Origin: Streptomyces sp. CB02980
GTDB lineage: Bacteria > Actinomycetota > Actinomycetes > Streptomycetales > Streptomycetaceae
Assembly (NCBI RefSeq): GCF_014451325.2
Contig: NZ_JACSCH020000002.1
Location: forward strand, 310,001 to 374,000
Direction: 5' to 3'
DNA length: 64,000 nt
The position numbers were made by a program, and so were the translations under genes. The notes beneath the pieces are model-generated. The model had not been told where the DNA came from and made no database searches. It worked only from the letters and a program-made list of their open reading frames with translations. Shown here in pieces: positions 17,278 to 25,852 of this stretch (positions within the stretch are counted from its first letter, which is position 1; every line of letters starts with the position of its first letter).

Positions 17278-18540
17278 GTGGCCCTTTCCTCCCCCGGCTC
17301 CACCACCTCGGGCACCGGCGATCCGGGTCCCGGCTCCGCCGCGGCCGGCCGGCCGACCCGCGGGCTGCTGACCCTGCTCCTCGCCGGGAACACCGCGATG
17401 TACGCCCTGTACATCGGCGTCCCCGGGCTGCTCCTCGCGCTCCAGATCGAGGAGATCGACCCGGCCGACAAGGTGGCCAACTTCGGTCTCGTCTCCGGCA
17501 TATCCGCGATCTTCGCCACCGTCTTCAATCCGGTGGCGGGCGCGCTGTCGGACCGCTCGGGCCGCCGCAACCCGTGGATCCTCGCCGGCGGTCTGCTCGT
17601 GCTGCCCGTGATGCTGCTCCTCGGCAGCGTCCACACGATCCTGCTCGTGACCATCGCCTGGTGTCTCGGCCAGGCCGTCATGAACATCTACCAGGCGGCC
17701 CTGACCTCCGTGGTGCCCGACCGGATCCCCATGGCCGCCCGGGGCAAGGCCTCGGCGGCCGTCGGCCTCGGCCTCCCCGTCGGCTCGACGATCGGCGCCC
17801 TGGTCGGCGCCGCCTTCTCCGAGGACTACCGCACCGGCTATCTCGTCTTCGGGGCGATCGTCGCGGCCACCTCCGTGCTGTTCACGAGCTGCGCGCGGGA
17901 GCAGCGCATGCCCGCGAAGGCCCCGCTGCCGGTGAAGGAGCAGCTCGCGGCCTTCGGCAGCGCGCTCAAGGACCATGACTTCCGCTGGGCCTTCATCGGC
18001 CGCGCCCTGCTGGTCCTGGGCTATTTCGCGGTGGCCGGGTTCCAGCTGTACATCCTCAAGGACCACACCGAGCTGCCCGCCGGGCTGAGCCCCGAGGAGG
18101 CGGTGGCGATCCTCATGCCGCTCAACGCGGTCGCGATGGTGGTCTCCACCGTGCTGGGCGGCTGGCTGTCGGACCGCTTCGACCGGCGCAAGCTCTTCGT
18201 GGGCGCCTCCGCCGCGCTGGCCGCCGTCGCCCTGCTCATCCCGGCCGTCTCGACGAGCTGGACCGCCATGCTGGCGTTCTCCGCGGTCAACGGCCTCGGC
18301 TTCGGCTGCTACATGGCCGTCGACACCGCACTGGTGACCATGGTGCTGCCGAAGGCCGAGGACGCCGCCCGTGACATGGGTGTCCTCAACGTCGCCAACG
18401 CGGGGCCGCAGATCGTCGCCCCCTTCGTGGCCTCGCTCGTCGTCTCGCTCAGTGGCGGGTACACGGCGCTGTTCTTGATCGCCGCCGTACTGTCGGTACT
18501 CGGCGCGCTCGCCGTGCGCCCCATCCGCAGCGTGCGCTGA
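17278..18540 (+). CDS. MFS transporter
   Basis: A 420-residue major facilitator with about twelve hydrophobic segments. Loop 2-3 carries the MFS signature as GALSDRSGRRNPWI, and the mirror motif in the second half is GGWLSDRFDRRKLF. It resembles sugar or glycoside cation symporters. The GTG at 17278 follows CAGGAGGGCACC. It is the first gene of a pair with an alpha/beta hydrolase (42 bp gap) and is controlled, by position, through the LacI palindrome at 17198-17218. Import of a small organic compound followed by hydrolysis is the simplest reading. Confidence 0.9.
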   Translation: MALSSPGSTTSGTGDPGPGSAAAGRPTRGLLTLLLAGNTAMYALYIGVPGLLLALQIEEIDPADKVANFGLVSGISAIFATVFNPVAGALSDRSGRRNPWILAGGLLVLPVMLLLGSVHTILLVTIAWCLGQAVMNIYQAALTSVVPDRIPMAARGKASAAVGLGLPVGSTIGALVGAAFSEDYRTGYLVFGAIVAATSVLFTSCAREQRMPAKAPLPVKEQLAAFGSALKDHDFRWAFIGRALLVLGYFAVAGFQLYILKDHTELPAGLSPEEAVAILMPLNAVAMVVSTVLGGWLSDRFDRRKLFVGASAALAAVALLIPAVSTSWTAMLAFSAVNGLGFGCYMAVDTALVTMVLPKAEDAARDMGVLNVANAGPQIVAPFVASLVVSLSGGYTALFLIAAVLSVLGALAVRPIRSVR

Positions 18541-18582
18541 CCCCGGTCGGCGCCCGCCCGGCACCGTCAGAGAGGCCGCACC

Positions 18583-19290
18583 GTGCGTCTGCACACCACC
18601 ACTTGGGGTTCGGGCGACCGGATCGCCCTGCTCGTCCATGGCCTCATGGCCGACCACCGGACCTGGCGGCGGGTCGGCCCGGCGCTCGCGGAGCGCGGCT
18701 ACCGGGTGATCGCGGTGGACCTGCGGGGGCACGGGGCGAGCGGGCGGGCCGCGGGCCCGGAGGCGTACCGTCCGGTGGACCACGCCGACGACCTGGTCGA
18801 ATCCCTGCCCTCCGGGGCGGAGTTGGCGATCGGCCACTCGCTCGGCGGGCTCGTGCTCGGCCGGGCGGTGGAGCGCCTGGCGCCGGCCCGGGCGGTGTAC
18901 TCCGACCCGGCCTGGCACCTGGCGGCCGGCCCCTGCGGCTACCGGGCCGAGCTCTTCGTCCGGGGCAGGTCGATGACCCGGGAGCAGATCAAGGGGTTCA
19001 ACCCGCACTGGCCGGACGAGGACGTCGACGTGGAGATGGCGTCGGTGCGGGACTGGGACGAGCGGACGGCGCACGGCCTCACGGCGTTCGTGGGCGCCGA
19101 CATGTGGCCGGTCCGGCCCGTGGTGCCCTCCCTCGTCACCCTCGCCGATCCGAGCGCGTTGGTGCGGCCGGAGCACGCCCGGATGCTGACGGACCGGGGA
19201 TTCACCGTCCGTACGGTGGAGAAGGCGGGTCACACGATCCACCGGGACGACTTCGACGGGTTCATGTCCGCGCTGGACGACTGGATCTGA
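18583..19290 (+). CDS. Alpha/beta hydrolase
   Basis: A 235-residue alpha/beta hydrolase. The oxyanion region is LLVHGLMADHRTW, a strand-turn motif reads VIAVDLRGHGAS, the nucleophile elbow is GHSLGG (Ser86), and the catalytic His is in EKAGHTIHRDD. The acid is probably in the VTLADPSALV stretch. It should hydrolyse an ester or similar bond in the cytoplasm. It follows the MFS gene by 42 bp with a GTG start, consistent with one transcript under the LacI regulator; the compound taken up is probably its substrate. Confidence 0.87.
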   Translation: MRLHTTTWGSGDRIALLVHGLMADHRTWRRVGPALAERGYRVIAVDLRGHGASGRAAGPEAYRPVDHADDLVESLPSGAELAIGHSLGGLVLGRAVERLAPARAVYSDPAWHLAAGPCGYRAELFVRGRSMTREQIKGFNPHWPDEDVDVEMASVRDWDERTAHGLTAFVGADMWPVRPVVPSLVTLADPSALVRPEHARMLTDRGFTVRTVEKAGHTIHRDDFDGFMSALDDWI

Positions 19291-19304
19291 CGTACCGTTC
19301 AGCC

Positions 19305-19535
19305 ATGGACGACGCGTCGATGGACTCCTCGATGGTGGGACTGCTCGGCCGGGTGACCGGCACCGTCGGGCCCGGTCTCGTCGGTGAGGTGATCGTCCGG
19401 ATCCGGGGCGGTGCCGAGCACTTCCTCGCCCATCCGGCCTCCCCGAAGGAACGGATCGACGTCGGAACGGTGGTGATGGTCATGGAACATCTCCCTCCAC
19501 GCACCGTCTATGTCACAGCCGCGTACGACAGTTGA
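19305..19535 (+). CDS. NfeD-like short protein next to flotillin
   Basis: A 76-residue protein without a membrane segment. The core LLGRVTGTVGPGLVGEVIVRIRGG followed by ERIDVGTVVMVMEH and RTVYVTAA matches the OB-fold C-terminal domain of NfeD proteins, the usual partners of bacterial flotillins. Unlike normal NfeD proteins it lacks both protease and membrane parts. An internal Met (DDASMDSSMV) offers an alternative start. It lies 14 bp after the hydrolase and 77 bp before the SPFH gene, so coupling to the flotillin is likely. Confidence 0.7.
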   Translation: MDDASMDSSMVGLLGRVTGTVGPGLVGEVIVRIRGGAEHFLAHPASPKERIDVGTVVMVMEHLPPRTVYVTAAYDS

Positions 19536-19612
19536 CGCAACCGTTGAGCGGCGCCGGTCACAGGCGCACACTCCCTTCACCGGATCCGCACCGGCTCCGG
19601 TGAAGGGGGACC

Positions 19613-21034
19613 ATGTCCATGGGCATCGGCATTCTCGCGGGCGCCGTCGTCGGCGCCTTCGCCGTTCTCGTCATCGTCTTCAAGATGATGTGGCGCGTCG
19701 CGGAACCCAACGAGGCGCTGATCATCTCCGGTTCCAACCACAAGAACGAGGGCCTCGGCGCGGGTATGGGGTTCCGCATCGTCACCGGGCGCGGCACGCT
19801 CGTCCTGCCGGGTGTGCAGGCGGTGCGCAAGCTCTCGCTCGACCTCAACGAGACCCAGCTGTCCGTCGAGTGCGTCACCCACCAGGGCATTCCGCTGAAG
19901 GTCCAGGGTGTGGTGATCTTCAAGGTCGGTGACGACTTCGTGTCGATCGCCAACGCCGCACGCCGCTTCCTCGACCAGCAGAAGCTGATGAGCGAGCGGG
20001 TGCACATCGTCTTCGCCGGTCATCTCCGCGCCATCGTCGGCGGGTTGACCGTGGAGGACATGATCCGTGACCGGGAGAAGCTGACCGGGCAGGCGCGTTC
20101 GGCCTGTGGCACGGAGATGGAGAAGCTCGGTCTGATCGTCGACTCCCTGCAGATCCACGAGATCGAGGACCCGACCGGATACATCAAGAACCTGGCCGCC
20201 CCACACGCGGCCGCCGTCCAGCGGGACGCGCGGATCGCGCAGGCGGAGGCCAACCGGCGGGCGACCGAGGCCGAGCAGCAGGCCGCGGCACGGATGTCGG
20301 AGGCGACCCGCGACAGCGAGATCCTCCAGGCGGGCTACCAGGCCGAGCGGGACCAGGCGTCCGCGACGGCCCGGCAGGCCGGTCCGCTGGCGGAGGCGGC
20401 CTCGCGCCAGGAGGTCGTCGTCCAGGAGACCCGGGTCGCGGAGCTGGAGGGACACCGTAAGGAGCAGCAGCTCCAGGCGGAGGTCCGCAAGCCGGCCGAC
20501 GCGATGGCGTACGAGACCCGGACGCTGGCCGCGGCCGAGCGTGACGCCCGGATCTCGGCGGCCGAGGCCGATGCGAAGGAGACCGAGCTGGCGAGCGCGG
20601 CCAAGGCGACGGCGACCCGGCTCACCGGTGAGGCGGAGGCGGCGGCGCAGCACGCCAAGGGGCTCGCGATCGCGGAGGCGACCAGGGCGAAGGGCCTGGC
20701 GGAGGCCGAGTCGATCAAGGCCCGTGCGGCGGCGCTCGCGGAGAACCAGGAGGCCGTGGTCGCGCAGCAGCTGGCCGAGAAGTGGCCGGAGATCGTCTCC
20801 GCGGGCGCCTCGGCGTTCGGGAACGTGGACCAGATGGTGCTGCTCAACGGCGCCGACGGCATGGCGGACGTGTTCGCCAAGGCGCTGACCATGGGCGGGA
20901 CCGGTCTGGGTCTGGCCCGGCAGCTGCTCTCCACGATGAACCCGGCCGCCCAGGAACGGCTGGGCGTGGGAGTGGCTCCGGCGCCGCGGGCGCCGGAGGA
21001 GAGCGTCGAGATCAGGGTCGGCGACGGGGAGTAG
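19613..21034 (+). CDS. SPFH/flotillin family membrane-microdomain protein
   Basis: A 473-residue flotillin-like protein. One N-terminal membrane segment (GIGILAGAVVGAFAVLVIVF) is followed by an SPFH/band-7 domain to about residue 200. A long Ala/Glu/Gln/Arg-rich coiled coil follows (about 205-370, with repeats such as AEANRRATEAEQQAAARM), then a C-terminal region ending GVGVAPAPRAPEESVEIRV. Bacterial flotillins oligomerise to organise fluid membrane domains, division and secretion. It probably works with the NfeD-like protein just upstream. A second ATG lies two codons in. A hairpin terminator follows. Confidence 0.93.
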   Translation: MSMGIGILAGAVVGAFAVLVIVFKMMWRVAEPNEALIISGSNHKNEGLGAGMGFRIVTGRGTLVLPGVQAVRKLSLDLNETQLSVECVTHQGIPLKVQGVVIFKVGDDFVSIANAARRFLDQQKLMSERVHIVFAGHLRAIVGGLTVEDMIRDREKLTGQARSACGTEMEKLGLIVDSLQIHEIEDPTGYIKNLAAPHAAAVQRDARIAQAEANRRATEAEQQAAARMSEATRDSEILQAGYQAERDQASATARQAGPLAEAASRQEVVVQETRVAELEGHRKEQQLQAEVRKPADAMAYETRTLAAAERDARISAAEADAKETELASAAKATATRLTGEAEAAAQHAKGLAIAEATRAKGLAEAESIKARAAALAENQEAVVAQQLAEKWPEIVSAGASAFGNVDQMVLLNGADGMADVFAKALTMGGTGLGLARQLLSTMNPAAQERLGVGVAPAPRAPEESVEIRVGDGE

Positions 21035-21057
21035 CCGACATCGGGCAGGAGGGACAC

Positions 21058-21097
21058 GGGCCGGGGCCCGGTGCCGTGACGGCGCCGGGCCCCGGCC
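21058..21097 (+). terminator. Hairpin terminator after the flotillin gene
   Basis: GGCCGGGGCCCGG and its complement, with inner GCC/GGC pairs around a GTGAC loop, lie 24 bp after the flotillin stop. The stem is very G+C rich and lacks a T-tract. It separates the flotillin transcript from the opposing small gene. Confidence 0.7.
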
Positions 21098-21212
21098 TCG
21101 TACCCCCGTCGGCTCCCCGCCTCGCTCCGTGCTCGCTCGGCCCGTTCGGCCCGACCGGCTCGGCTCGGTCGCGGCCGAACTCATGCGGGGCCGAACTCGC
21201 TGGTGGCCACCC

Positions 21213-21383
21213 TCAGTTGTGGCCGAACTTCCGTTCCTTGCGGTGCGAGGCGTGCTCCACCAGGGGCATCGACGTCTCGCTCTTGGGAGCCGCCGAGGTC
21301 TGTTCCTTCGTGGTCGCCTCGGTGCGGTGCTCATGGCCGCCGGTACGGGCTCCCCGGTTCGTCCGGGTCTGTTTCTTGCCCAC
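21213..21383 (-). CDS. Small basic Streptomyces-type protein, 56 residues
   Basis: A short frame starting at the GTG at 21383 after a good GGGAGGCACGATC site and ending TGA. The product begins VGKKQTRTNRGARTGGHEHR and ends HASHRKERKFGHN. It is very polar, His/Thr/Arg/Lys rich, probably disordered, with no membrane segment. The clean ribosome binding site, normal codon bias and Lys codons (rare in non-coding frames here) argue that it is real. It is read opposite to the flotillin. I do not know a function. Confidence 0.65.
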   Translation of the reverse strand: MGKKQTRTNRGARTGGHEHRTEATTKEQTSAAPKSETSMPLVEHASHRKERKFGHN

Positions 21384-21460
21384 GATCGTGCCTCCCGTGA
21401 CGGGTGTCGGACGGTGGTCCGTATCCCCTCAGCCTCGCACGGGGGTGCGGGCCCCGCATG

Positions 21461-22291
21461 TCAGGCGGCGGCCCCGACGACCCGGGCGAAGGCGGCCAGG
21501 GTCGGTGTGCCCGGGGCGCGGTCCAGGACGGCGAAGACGATCTCCTCGAAGTGGCCGGCGAAGCGGCCGCCCCCGGTGAGCAGCGCCGTGAAGGCGCCGG
21601 CGACCTGTTCGGGGTCGTTCTGGAAGACGCCGCAGCCCCAGGCGCCGAGCACGAGCCGCCGGTAGCCGGCCGCGGCGGCCGTCTCCAGGACCCGCTCGGC
21701 GCGGGACGCGAGGGCGCCCGGCAGGCGGTCGACGAGGTCGGGGGTGCGGCGGCGGACGACGCCGGCGTTGGGCGCGGGCGAGGTGAGGAAGCCGACGGTG
21801 AAGGGCTCGGCGAGGAGGGCGCCGCGGTCGTCGCGGAAGACCGGTACGCGGGGCGAGTGGATGACCCGGTCGGTGTAGAGGACGTCGCGGTCCTCGCGAT
21901 GGTGAGCGTAGTAGTCGGGGGCGCGGAGCAGGGTGGCGTGGAGGGCGGAGGAGCGGCAGAGCGCCTCCTCCTGGGCCTGGGCGCCGTTGAGGTAGCCGCC
22001 GCCGGGGTTGCGGGCGGAGGCGAAGTTCAGGACGGCCACGGGGCGGGTCGCGTCGGCGGCGGTCATCCGCCGGGCGGCGGCCAGGCTGCTCTCGCCGGTG
22101 ACGTCGAGGGTGGGCGTCCGGTCGGTGTCGGGGGTGACGGTGACGGGCTCGGGGCCGTGGAGTCGCGTTCCGGCCAGGGCGGCGGCGAGGTCCTCGGCGA
22201 CGGAGACGGTGCGGCCGTCGGGGGCCTGGTAGTGGCCCGCGGCAACGATCTCCTCGGTCTGCCGCGCGATCGCGCGCAGTCGTGCACTCAT
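21461..22291 (-). CDS. TIGR02452-type poly(ADP-ribose) glycohydrolase-like protein (macro domain)
   Basis: A 276-residue macro-domain protein of the bacterial PARG / DUF2263 type, expected to remove ADP-ribose from modified proteins or nucleic acids. The signature GGG...QEE is clear in LNFASARNPGGGYLNGAQAQ followed by EEALCRSS (Gly97-99, Gln107, Glu108-109; the two glutamates are catalytic in PARG). The second ribose-binding region is LVLGAWGCGVFQNDP. The ATG at 22291 begins MSARLRAIARQTEEI. Standalone: no ADP-ribosyltransferase or toxin gene is adjacent. Confidence 0.88.
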   Translation of the reverse strand: MSARLRAIARQTEEIVAAGHYQAPDGRTVSVAEDLAAALAGTRLHGPEPVTVTPDTDRTPTLDVTGESSLAAARRMTAADATRPVAVLNFASARNPGGGYLNGAQAQEEALCRSSALHATLLRAPDYYAHHREDRDVLYTDRVIHSPRVPVFRDDRGALLAEPFTVGFLTSPAPNAGVVRRRTPDLVDRLPGALASRAERVLETAAAAGYRRLVLGAWGCGVFQNDPEQVAGAFTALLTGGGRFAGHFEEIVFAVLDRAPGTPTLAAFARVVGAAA

Positions 22292-22518
22292 GGCCTCAGG
22301 ATGATCGTTTCGTCCCGGCCGGGACAACGGAATTTCCCAGGATCCGGCCGGGTCCCGACAGGACCTGTCCCCGGCGGTTTCCGGCCGGGTGGGGGCGCAG
22401 GAGGCGCGTTCGGCGGGTTCGGGGCGCTCTTGCACGCCGCTCGGTGGTGGCTTTAGGTGGAAGCAGAACTTCCCGGGGCCGGTCCCGACGACCGGCCTGA
22501 CGACCAGGAGGTGTACGG

Positions 22519-23778
22519 ATGTCGTCCAGCGGCATACGGAGCGGCGAACCCCCTCTCGCCGAGGCGGAGGCGGAGGAACTGCTTCGATGTATCTGCTTCA
22601 AGACCGGCCCGCCCCGCACCGTGGGGGTGGAGCTGGAATGGCTCGTGCACGAGCTGCGTGACCCCCGGCTCCCCGTCCGCCCGCCGAGGCTCGCGGCGGC
22701 CCTCGACACCGTACGGTCCCTGCCGCTGGTGTCGTCCCTGACCTTCGAACCCGGCGGGCAGCTGGAGCTCAGCTCGCGTCCGGCCGGTTCGCTCATGGAA
22801 TGTCTCGACTCCCTCGCCGCCGATCTCCGGGCGGTACGGTCGGCGCTCGGACCGCTCGGCCTCACCCTCAGCGGCTACGGGGTGGACCCCTGGCACTCGC
22901 CGCGCGGCCGGGTGCTCCACGAGCCGCGGTACGACGCCATGGAGGCCGCGCTGGACCGCACCGGCCCCGCCGGCCGGGCGATGATGTGCGACTCGGCGTC
23001 GGTGCAGATCTGCCTGGACGCGGGCCTTGAGGAGCCGGGGCCGCTCGGCTACCACCGGCGCTGGCAGCTCGCCCATCTCCTCGGTGCGGTACTGGTGGCG
23101 GCCTTCGCCAACTCCCCGCTGCACGAGGGACGTCGCACCGGCTGGCGCTCGACGCGGCAGGCGCTGTGGGCGGACCTCGACCCCCGGCGGACCCTCGCCC
23201 CCCTGCCGGACGGGGAGCCGCGCGCCGAGTACGCGGCCCACGTCCTGGACACCCCGGTGATGTGCGTACGGGCCGACGAGGGGCCGTGGGCCGTGCCGGA
23301 GGGGATGACCTTCCGCGACTGGCTGCGCTCGGGCCTGCCCCGGCCGGCCGACGCCGACGACCTGCGATACCACATGACGACGCTCTTCCCGCCGGTGCGG
23401 CCGCGCGGCCATCTGGAGCTGCGGATGGTCGACGCGCAGCCGGGCCCGGACGGGTGGATGGTGCCGGTGGCCGTGACGACGGCGGTGTTCGACGACCCGG
23501 CGGCGGCGGAGACCGTGTACCGGGCGGTGAAGCCCCTCGCGGAGCGGGCCGGCTACGCCCCCGCCCCGCGCAACCCGCTCTGGCTGGCGGCGGCCCGTGA
23601 CGGCCTGACCGACCCCGAGCTGCACGCCACCGCCCTCGCCGTGTTCGCCGCGGCCCTCGATGCGCTGCCCCGGATCGGGGCGAGCAAGGAGGTGCGGCAG
23701 GCCGTCGCCGCCTTCCACGAGCGGTACGTGATCCCCGGGAGCTGCCCGGCCGACGACCTGGAGGTGCTGACGTCATGA
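22519..23778 (+). CDS. egtA: EgtA, glutamate-cysteine ligase of ergothioneine synthesis
   Basis: A 419-residue enzyme of the GCS2 family. EgtA makes gamma-glutamylcysteine, the sulfur donor that EgtB attaches to hercynine. Visible family motifs include TVGVELEWLVHELRDP, a Glu-rich metal/ATP-binding region (FEPGGQLELSSRP), ASVQICLDAG and HLELRMVDAQPGPDGW. Its stop overlaps the egtB start (ATGA), so translation is coupled. The ATG at 22519 follows AGGAGGTGTACGG. First gene of the four-gene operon egtA-egtB-egtC-egtD. Confidence 0.92.
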   Translation: MSSSGIRSGEPPLAEAEAEELLRCICFKTGPPRTVGVELEWLVHELRDPRLPVRPPRLAAALDTVRSLPLVSSLTFEPGGQLELSSRPAGSLMECLDSLAADLRAVRSALGPLGLTLSGYGVDPWHSPRGRVLHEPRYDAMEAALDRTGPAGRAMMCDSASVQICLDAGLEEPGPLGYHRRWQLAHLLGAVLVAAFANSPLHEGRRTGWRSTRQALWADLDPRRTLAPLPDGEPRAEYAAHVLDTPVMCVRADEGPWAVPEGMTFRDWLRSGLPRPADADDLRYHMTTLFPPVRPRGHLELRMVDAQPGPDGWMVPVAVTTAVFDDPAAAETVYRAVKPLAERAGYAPAPRNPLWLAAARDGLTDPELHATALAVFAAALDALPRIGASKEVRQAVAAFHERYVIPGSCPADDLEVLTS

Positions 23779-25100
23779 CGGAGACCCGGACCGAGCTGGG
23801 CCCCGATGCCCTGCGCCGGCACGCCCTGGACGCCCTGACCGCCGCGCGGGCCCGTTCGGAGCTGCTCACCTCCTGTGTCGAGGACGGTGAACTCACCGCC
23901 CAGCACTCCCCCTTGATGTCTCCGCTGGTCTGGGACCTGGCACACATCGGCAACCAGGAGGAGTTGTGGCTGTGGCGGGCCGTCGGCGGGCAGGAGGCGC
24001 TGCGGCCCGAGATCGACTCGCTCTACGACGCCTTCGAGCACCCGAGGTCCGCCCGCCCCTCGCTGCCGCTGCTCGCGCCGGGCGAGGCCCGGAGCTACGC
24101 GGCGGACGTACGGCTGCGCGTCCTCGACGTGCTGGAGCGCGCCGAGTTCGACGAGCGTCCGCTGCTCCGCGCCGCCTTCGCCTTCGGTCTCGTCGCCCAG
24201 CACGAACAGCAGCACGACGAGACGATGCTGATCACCCATCAGCTGCGGAAGGGCCCCGCGGCGCTGACCGCTCCCCCGCCGCCGCCCCTGCGGAGCGGCC
24301 CGCTTCCCACCGAAGTCCTCGTCCCCGGTGGTCCGTTCACCATGGGGACCTCGGAGGAGCCGTGGGCGCTGGACAACGAGCGTCCGGCGCACATCCGGGT
24401 CGTGCCCGCCTTCCACATCGACACCGTGCCGGTCACCAACGGCGCCTATCTGGCCTTCATGGCCGACGGCGGGTACACGGACCAGCGCTGGTGGCGGCCC
24501 GAGGGCTGGGCGCAGATCAGGGAGCACGGCATCGCGGCCCCGCTGTTCTGGCGCCGGGACGGTGCCCAGTGGCTGCGCCGCCGGTTCGGGGTGACCGAGC
24601 CGGTGCCGGAGGACGAGCCGGTCCTGCACGTGAGCTGGTACGAGGCGGACGCCTACGCGCGCTGGGCGGGCCGGCGACTGCCGACCGAGGCCGAGTGGGA
24701 GAAGGCGGCCCGGTACGACCCGGACTCCGGGCGCTCGCGCCGCTATCCGTGGGGTGACGCCGATCCGGGTCCCGAGCACGCCAACCTCGGGCAGCGGCAC
24801 CTGCGGCCGGCCGCCGCGGGCAGCTATCCGGAGGGCGCGTCGCCGCTCGGCGTACGGCAGTTGATCGGTGACGTGTGGGAGTGGACGGCGAGCGACTTCC
24901 TGCCGTACCCGGGCTTCACCGTGTTCCCGTACAAGGAGTACTCGGAGGTGTTCTTCGGCCCCGACCACAAGGTGCTGCGCGGCGGCTCCTTCGCCGTCGA
25001 CCCGGTCGCCTGCCGGGGCACCTTCCGCAACTGGGACCTGCCGGTGCGCCGCCAGATCTTCTCCGGCTTCCGTACGGCCCGCAGCGCGGAGCTCGACTGA
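23775..25100 (+). CDS. egtB: EgtB, hercynine sulfoxide-forming iron oxygenase
   Basis: A 441-residue non-heme iron enzyme that joins gamma-glutamylcysteine to hercynine with oxygen. The N-terminal DinB-like domain gives the iron ligands: LAHIGNQEELWLWRAVGG and QHEQQHDETML (HxxxH pattern). The C-terminal formylglycine-generating-enzyme-like domain is clear: PGGPFTMGTSEEPWALDNER, RLPTEAEWEKAARYD, LIGDVWEWTASDF and KVLRGGSFAVDP. Length is normal. It overlaps egtA by 4 bp and shares a base with egtC. Confidence 0.95.
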   Translation: MTETRTELGPDALRRHALDALTAARARSELLTSCVEDGELTAQHSPLMSPLVWDLAHIGNQEELWLWRAVGGQEALRPEIDSLYDAFEHPRSARPSLPLLAPGEARSYAADVRLRVLDVLERAEFDERPLLRAAFAFGLVAQHEQQHDETMLITHQLRKGPAALTAPPPPPLRSGPLPTEVLVPGGPFTMGTSEEPWALDNERPAHIRVVPAFHIDTVPVTNGAYLAFMADGGYTDQRWWRPEGWAQIREHGIAAPLFWRRDGAQWLRRRFGVTEPVPEDEPVLHVSWYEADAYARWAGRRLPTEAEWEKAARYDPDSGRSRRYPWGDADPGPEHANLGQRHLRPAAAGSYPEGASPLGVRQLIGDVWEWTASDFLPYPGFTVFPYKEYSEVFFGPDHKVLRGGSFAVDPVACRGTFRNWDLPVRRQIFSGFRTARSAELD

Positions 25101-25852
25101 TGTGCCGTCACATCGCCTACGTGGGCGAGCCGGTGGCGCTGGGAGAGCTGCTCGTCCGGCCGGAACACGCCCTGCTGCGCCAGTCCTGGGAGCCCCGTAC
25201 ACAGACCAGCGGTGTGGTGAACGCCGACGGGTTCGGGGTGGGCTGGTACGCCGAAGGCGATCCGGTGCCGGCCCGGTACCGGCGCTCCGGCCCCATCTGG
25301 GGCGACCTCTCCTTCGCGGACCTGGCCCGGGTGGTGCGCTCCCGTGCGCTGCTCGCCGCGGTCCGCGGGGCGACCCTGCCGGGCGCCGACGGGGAGGCCG
25401 CCGCGGCGCCGTTCGCCGCCGGGCCCTGGCTGTTCAGCCACAACGGCGCCGTCCGGGGCTGGCCGGGCTCGCTCGCGCCGCTCGCCGCGACCCTCCCGGC
25501 CGGCGAGCTGCTCGGGCTCGAGGCGCGGACCGACTCGGCGCTGCTCTGGGCACTCGTCCTGCACCGGCTGCGGTCCGGCGACGCGCCGGGCCCCGCCCTG
25601 GCCGACACGGTGCGGGAGGTCGCCGAGGCGGCCCCCGGCTCCGGTCTCACCCTGCTGCTCACCGACGGGTCGCTGATCGCCGCGACCGCCTGGGAGAACA
25701 GCCTCTGCTATCTGACGGGTCCCGACCGGGTGGTCGTGGCCTCCGAACCGTACGACGACGATCCGCGCTGGCGGGAGGTCCCCGGGCACACGCTCGTGAC
25801 CGCCACCCGCGCCGACGTCACCCTCACCCCGCTCAAGGAGCCCTCCGCGTGA
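25100..25852 (+). CDS. egtC: EgtC, gamma-glutamyl hercynylcysteine sulfoxide amidohydrolase
   Basis: A 250-residue class II glutamine-amidotransferase-like hydrolase. The nucleophile is the N-terminal Cys2 of MCRHIAYVGEP, exposed after Met removal. Other family motifs are NADGFGVGWYAEGDPVPARY, the WLFSHNGAV substrate-binding stretch and RTDSALLWAL. EgtC removes glutamate from the sulfoxide made by EgtB. The start overlaps the egtB stop by one base (TGATG), and its own stop overlaps egtD by 4 bp. Confidence 0.94.
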   Translation: MCRHIAYVGEPVALGELLVRPEHALLRQSWEPRTQTSGVVNADGFGVGWYAEGDPVPARYRRSGPIWGDLSFADLARVVRSRALLAAVRGATLPGADGEAAAAPFAAGPWLFSHNGAVRGWPGSLAPLAATLPAGELLGLEARTDSALLWALVLHRLRSGDAPGPALADTVREVAEAAPGSGLTLLLTDGSLIAATAWENSLCYLTGPDRVVVASEPYDDDPRWREVPGHTLVTATRADVTLTPLKEPSA

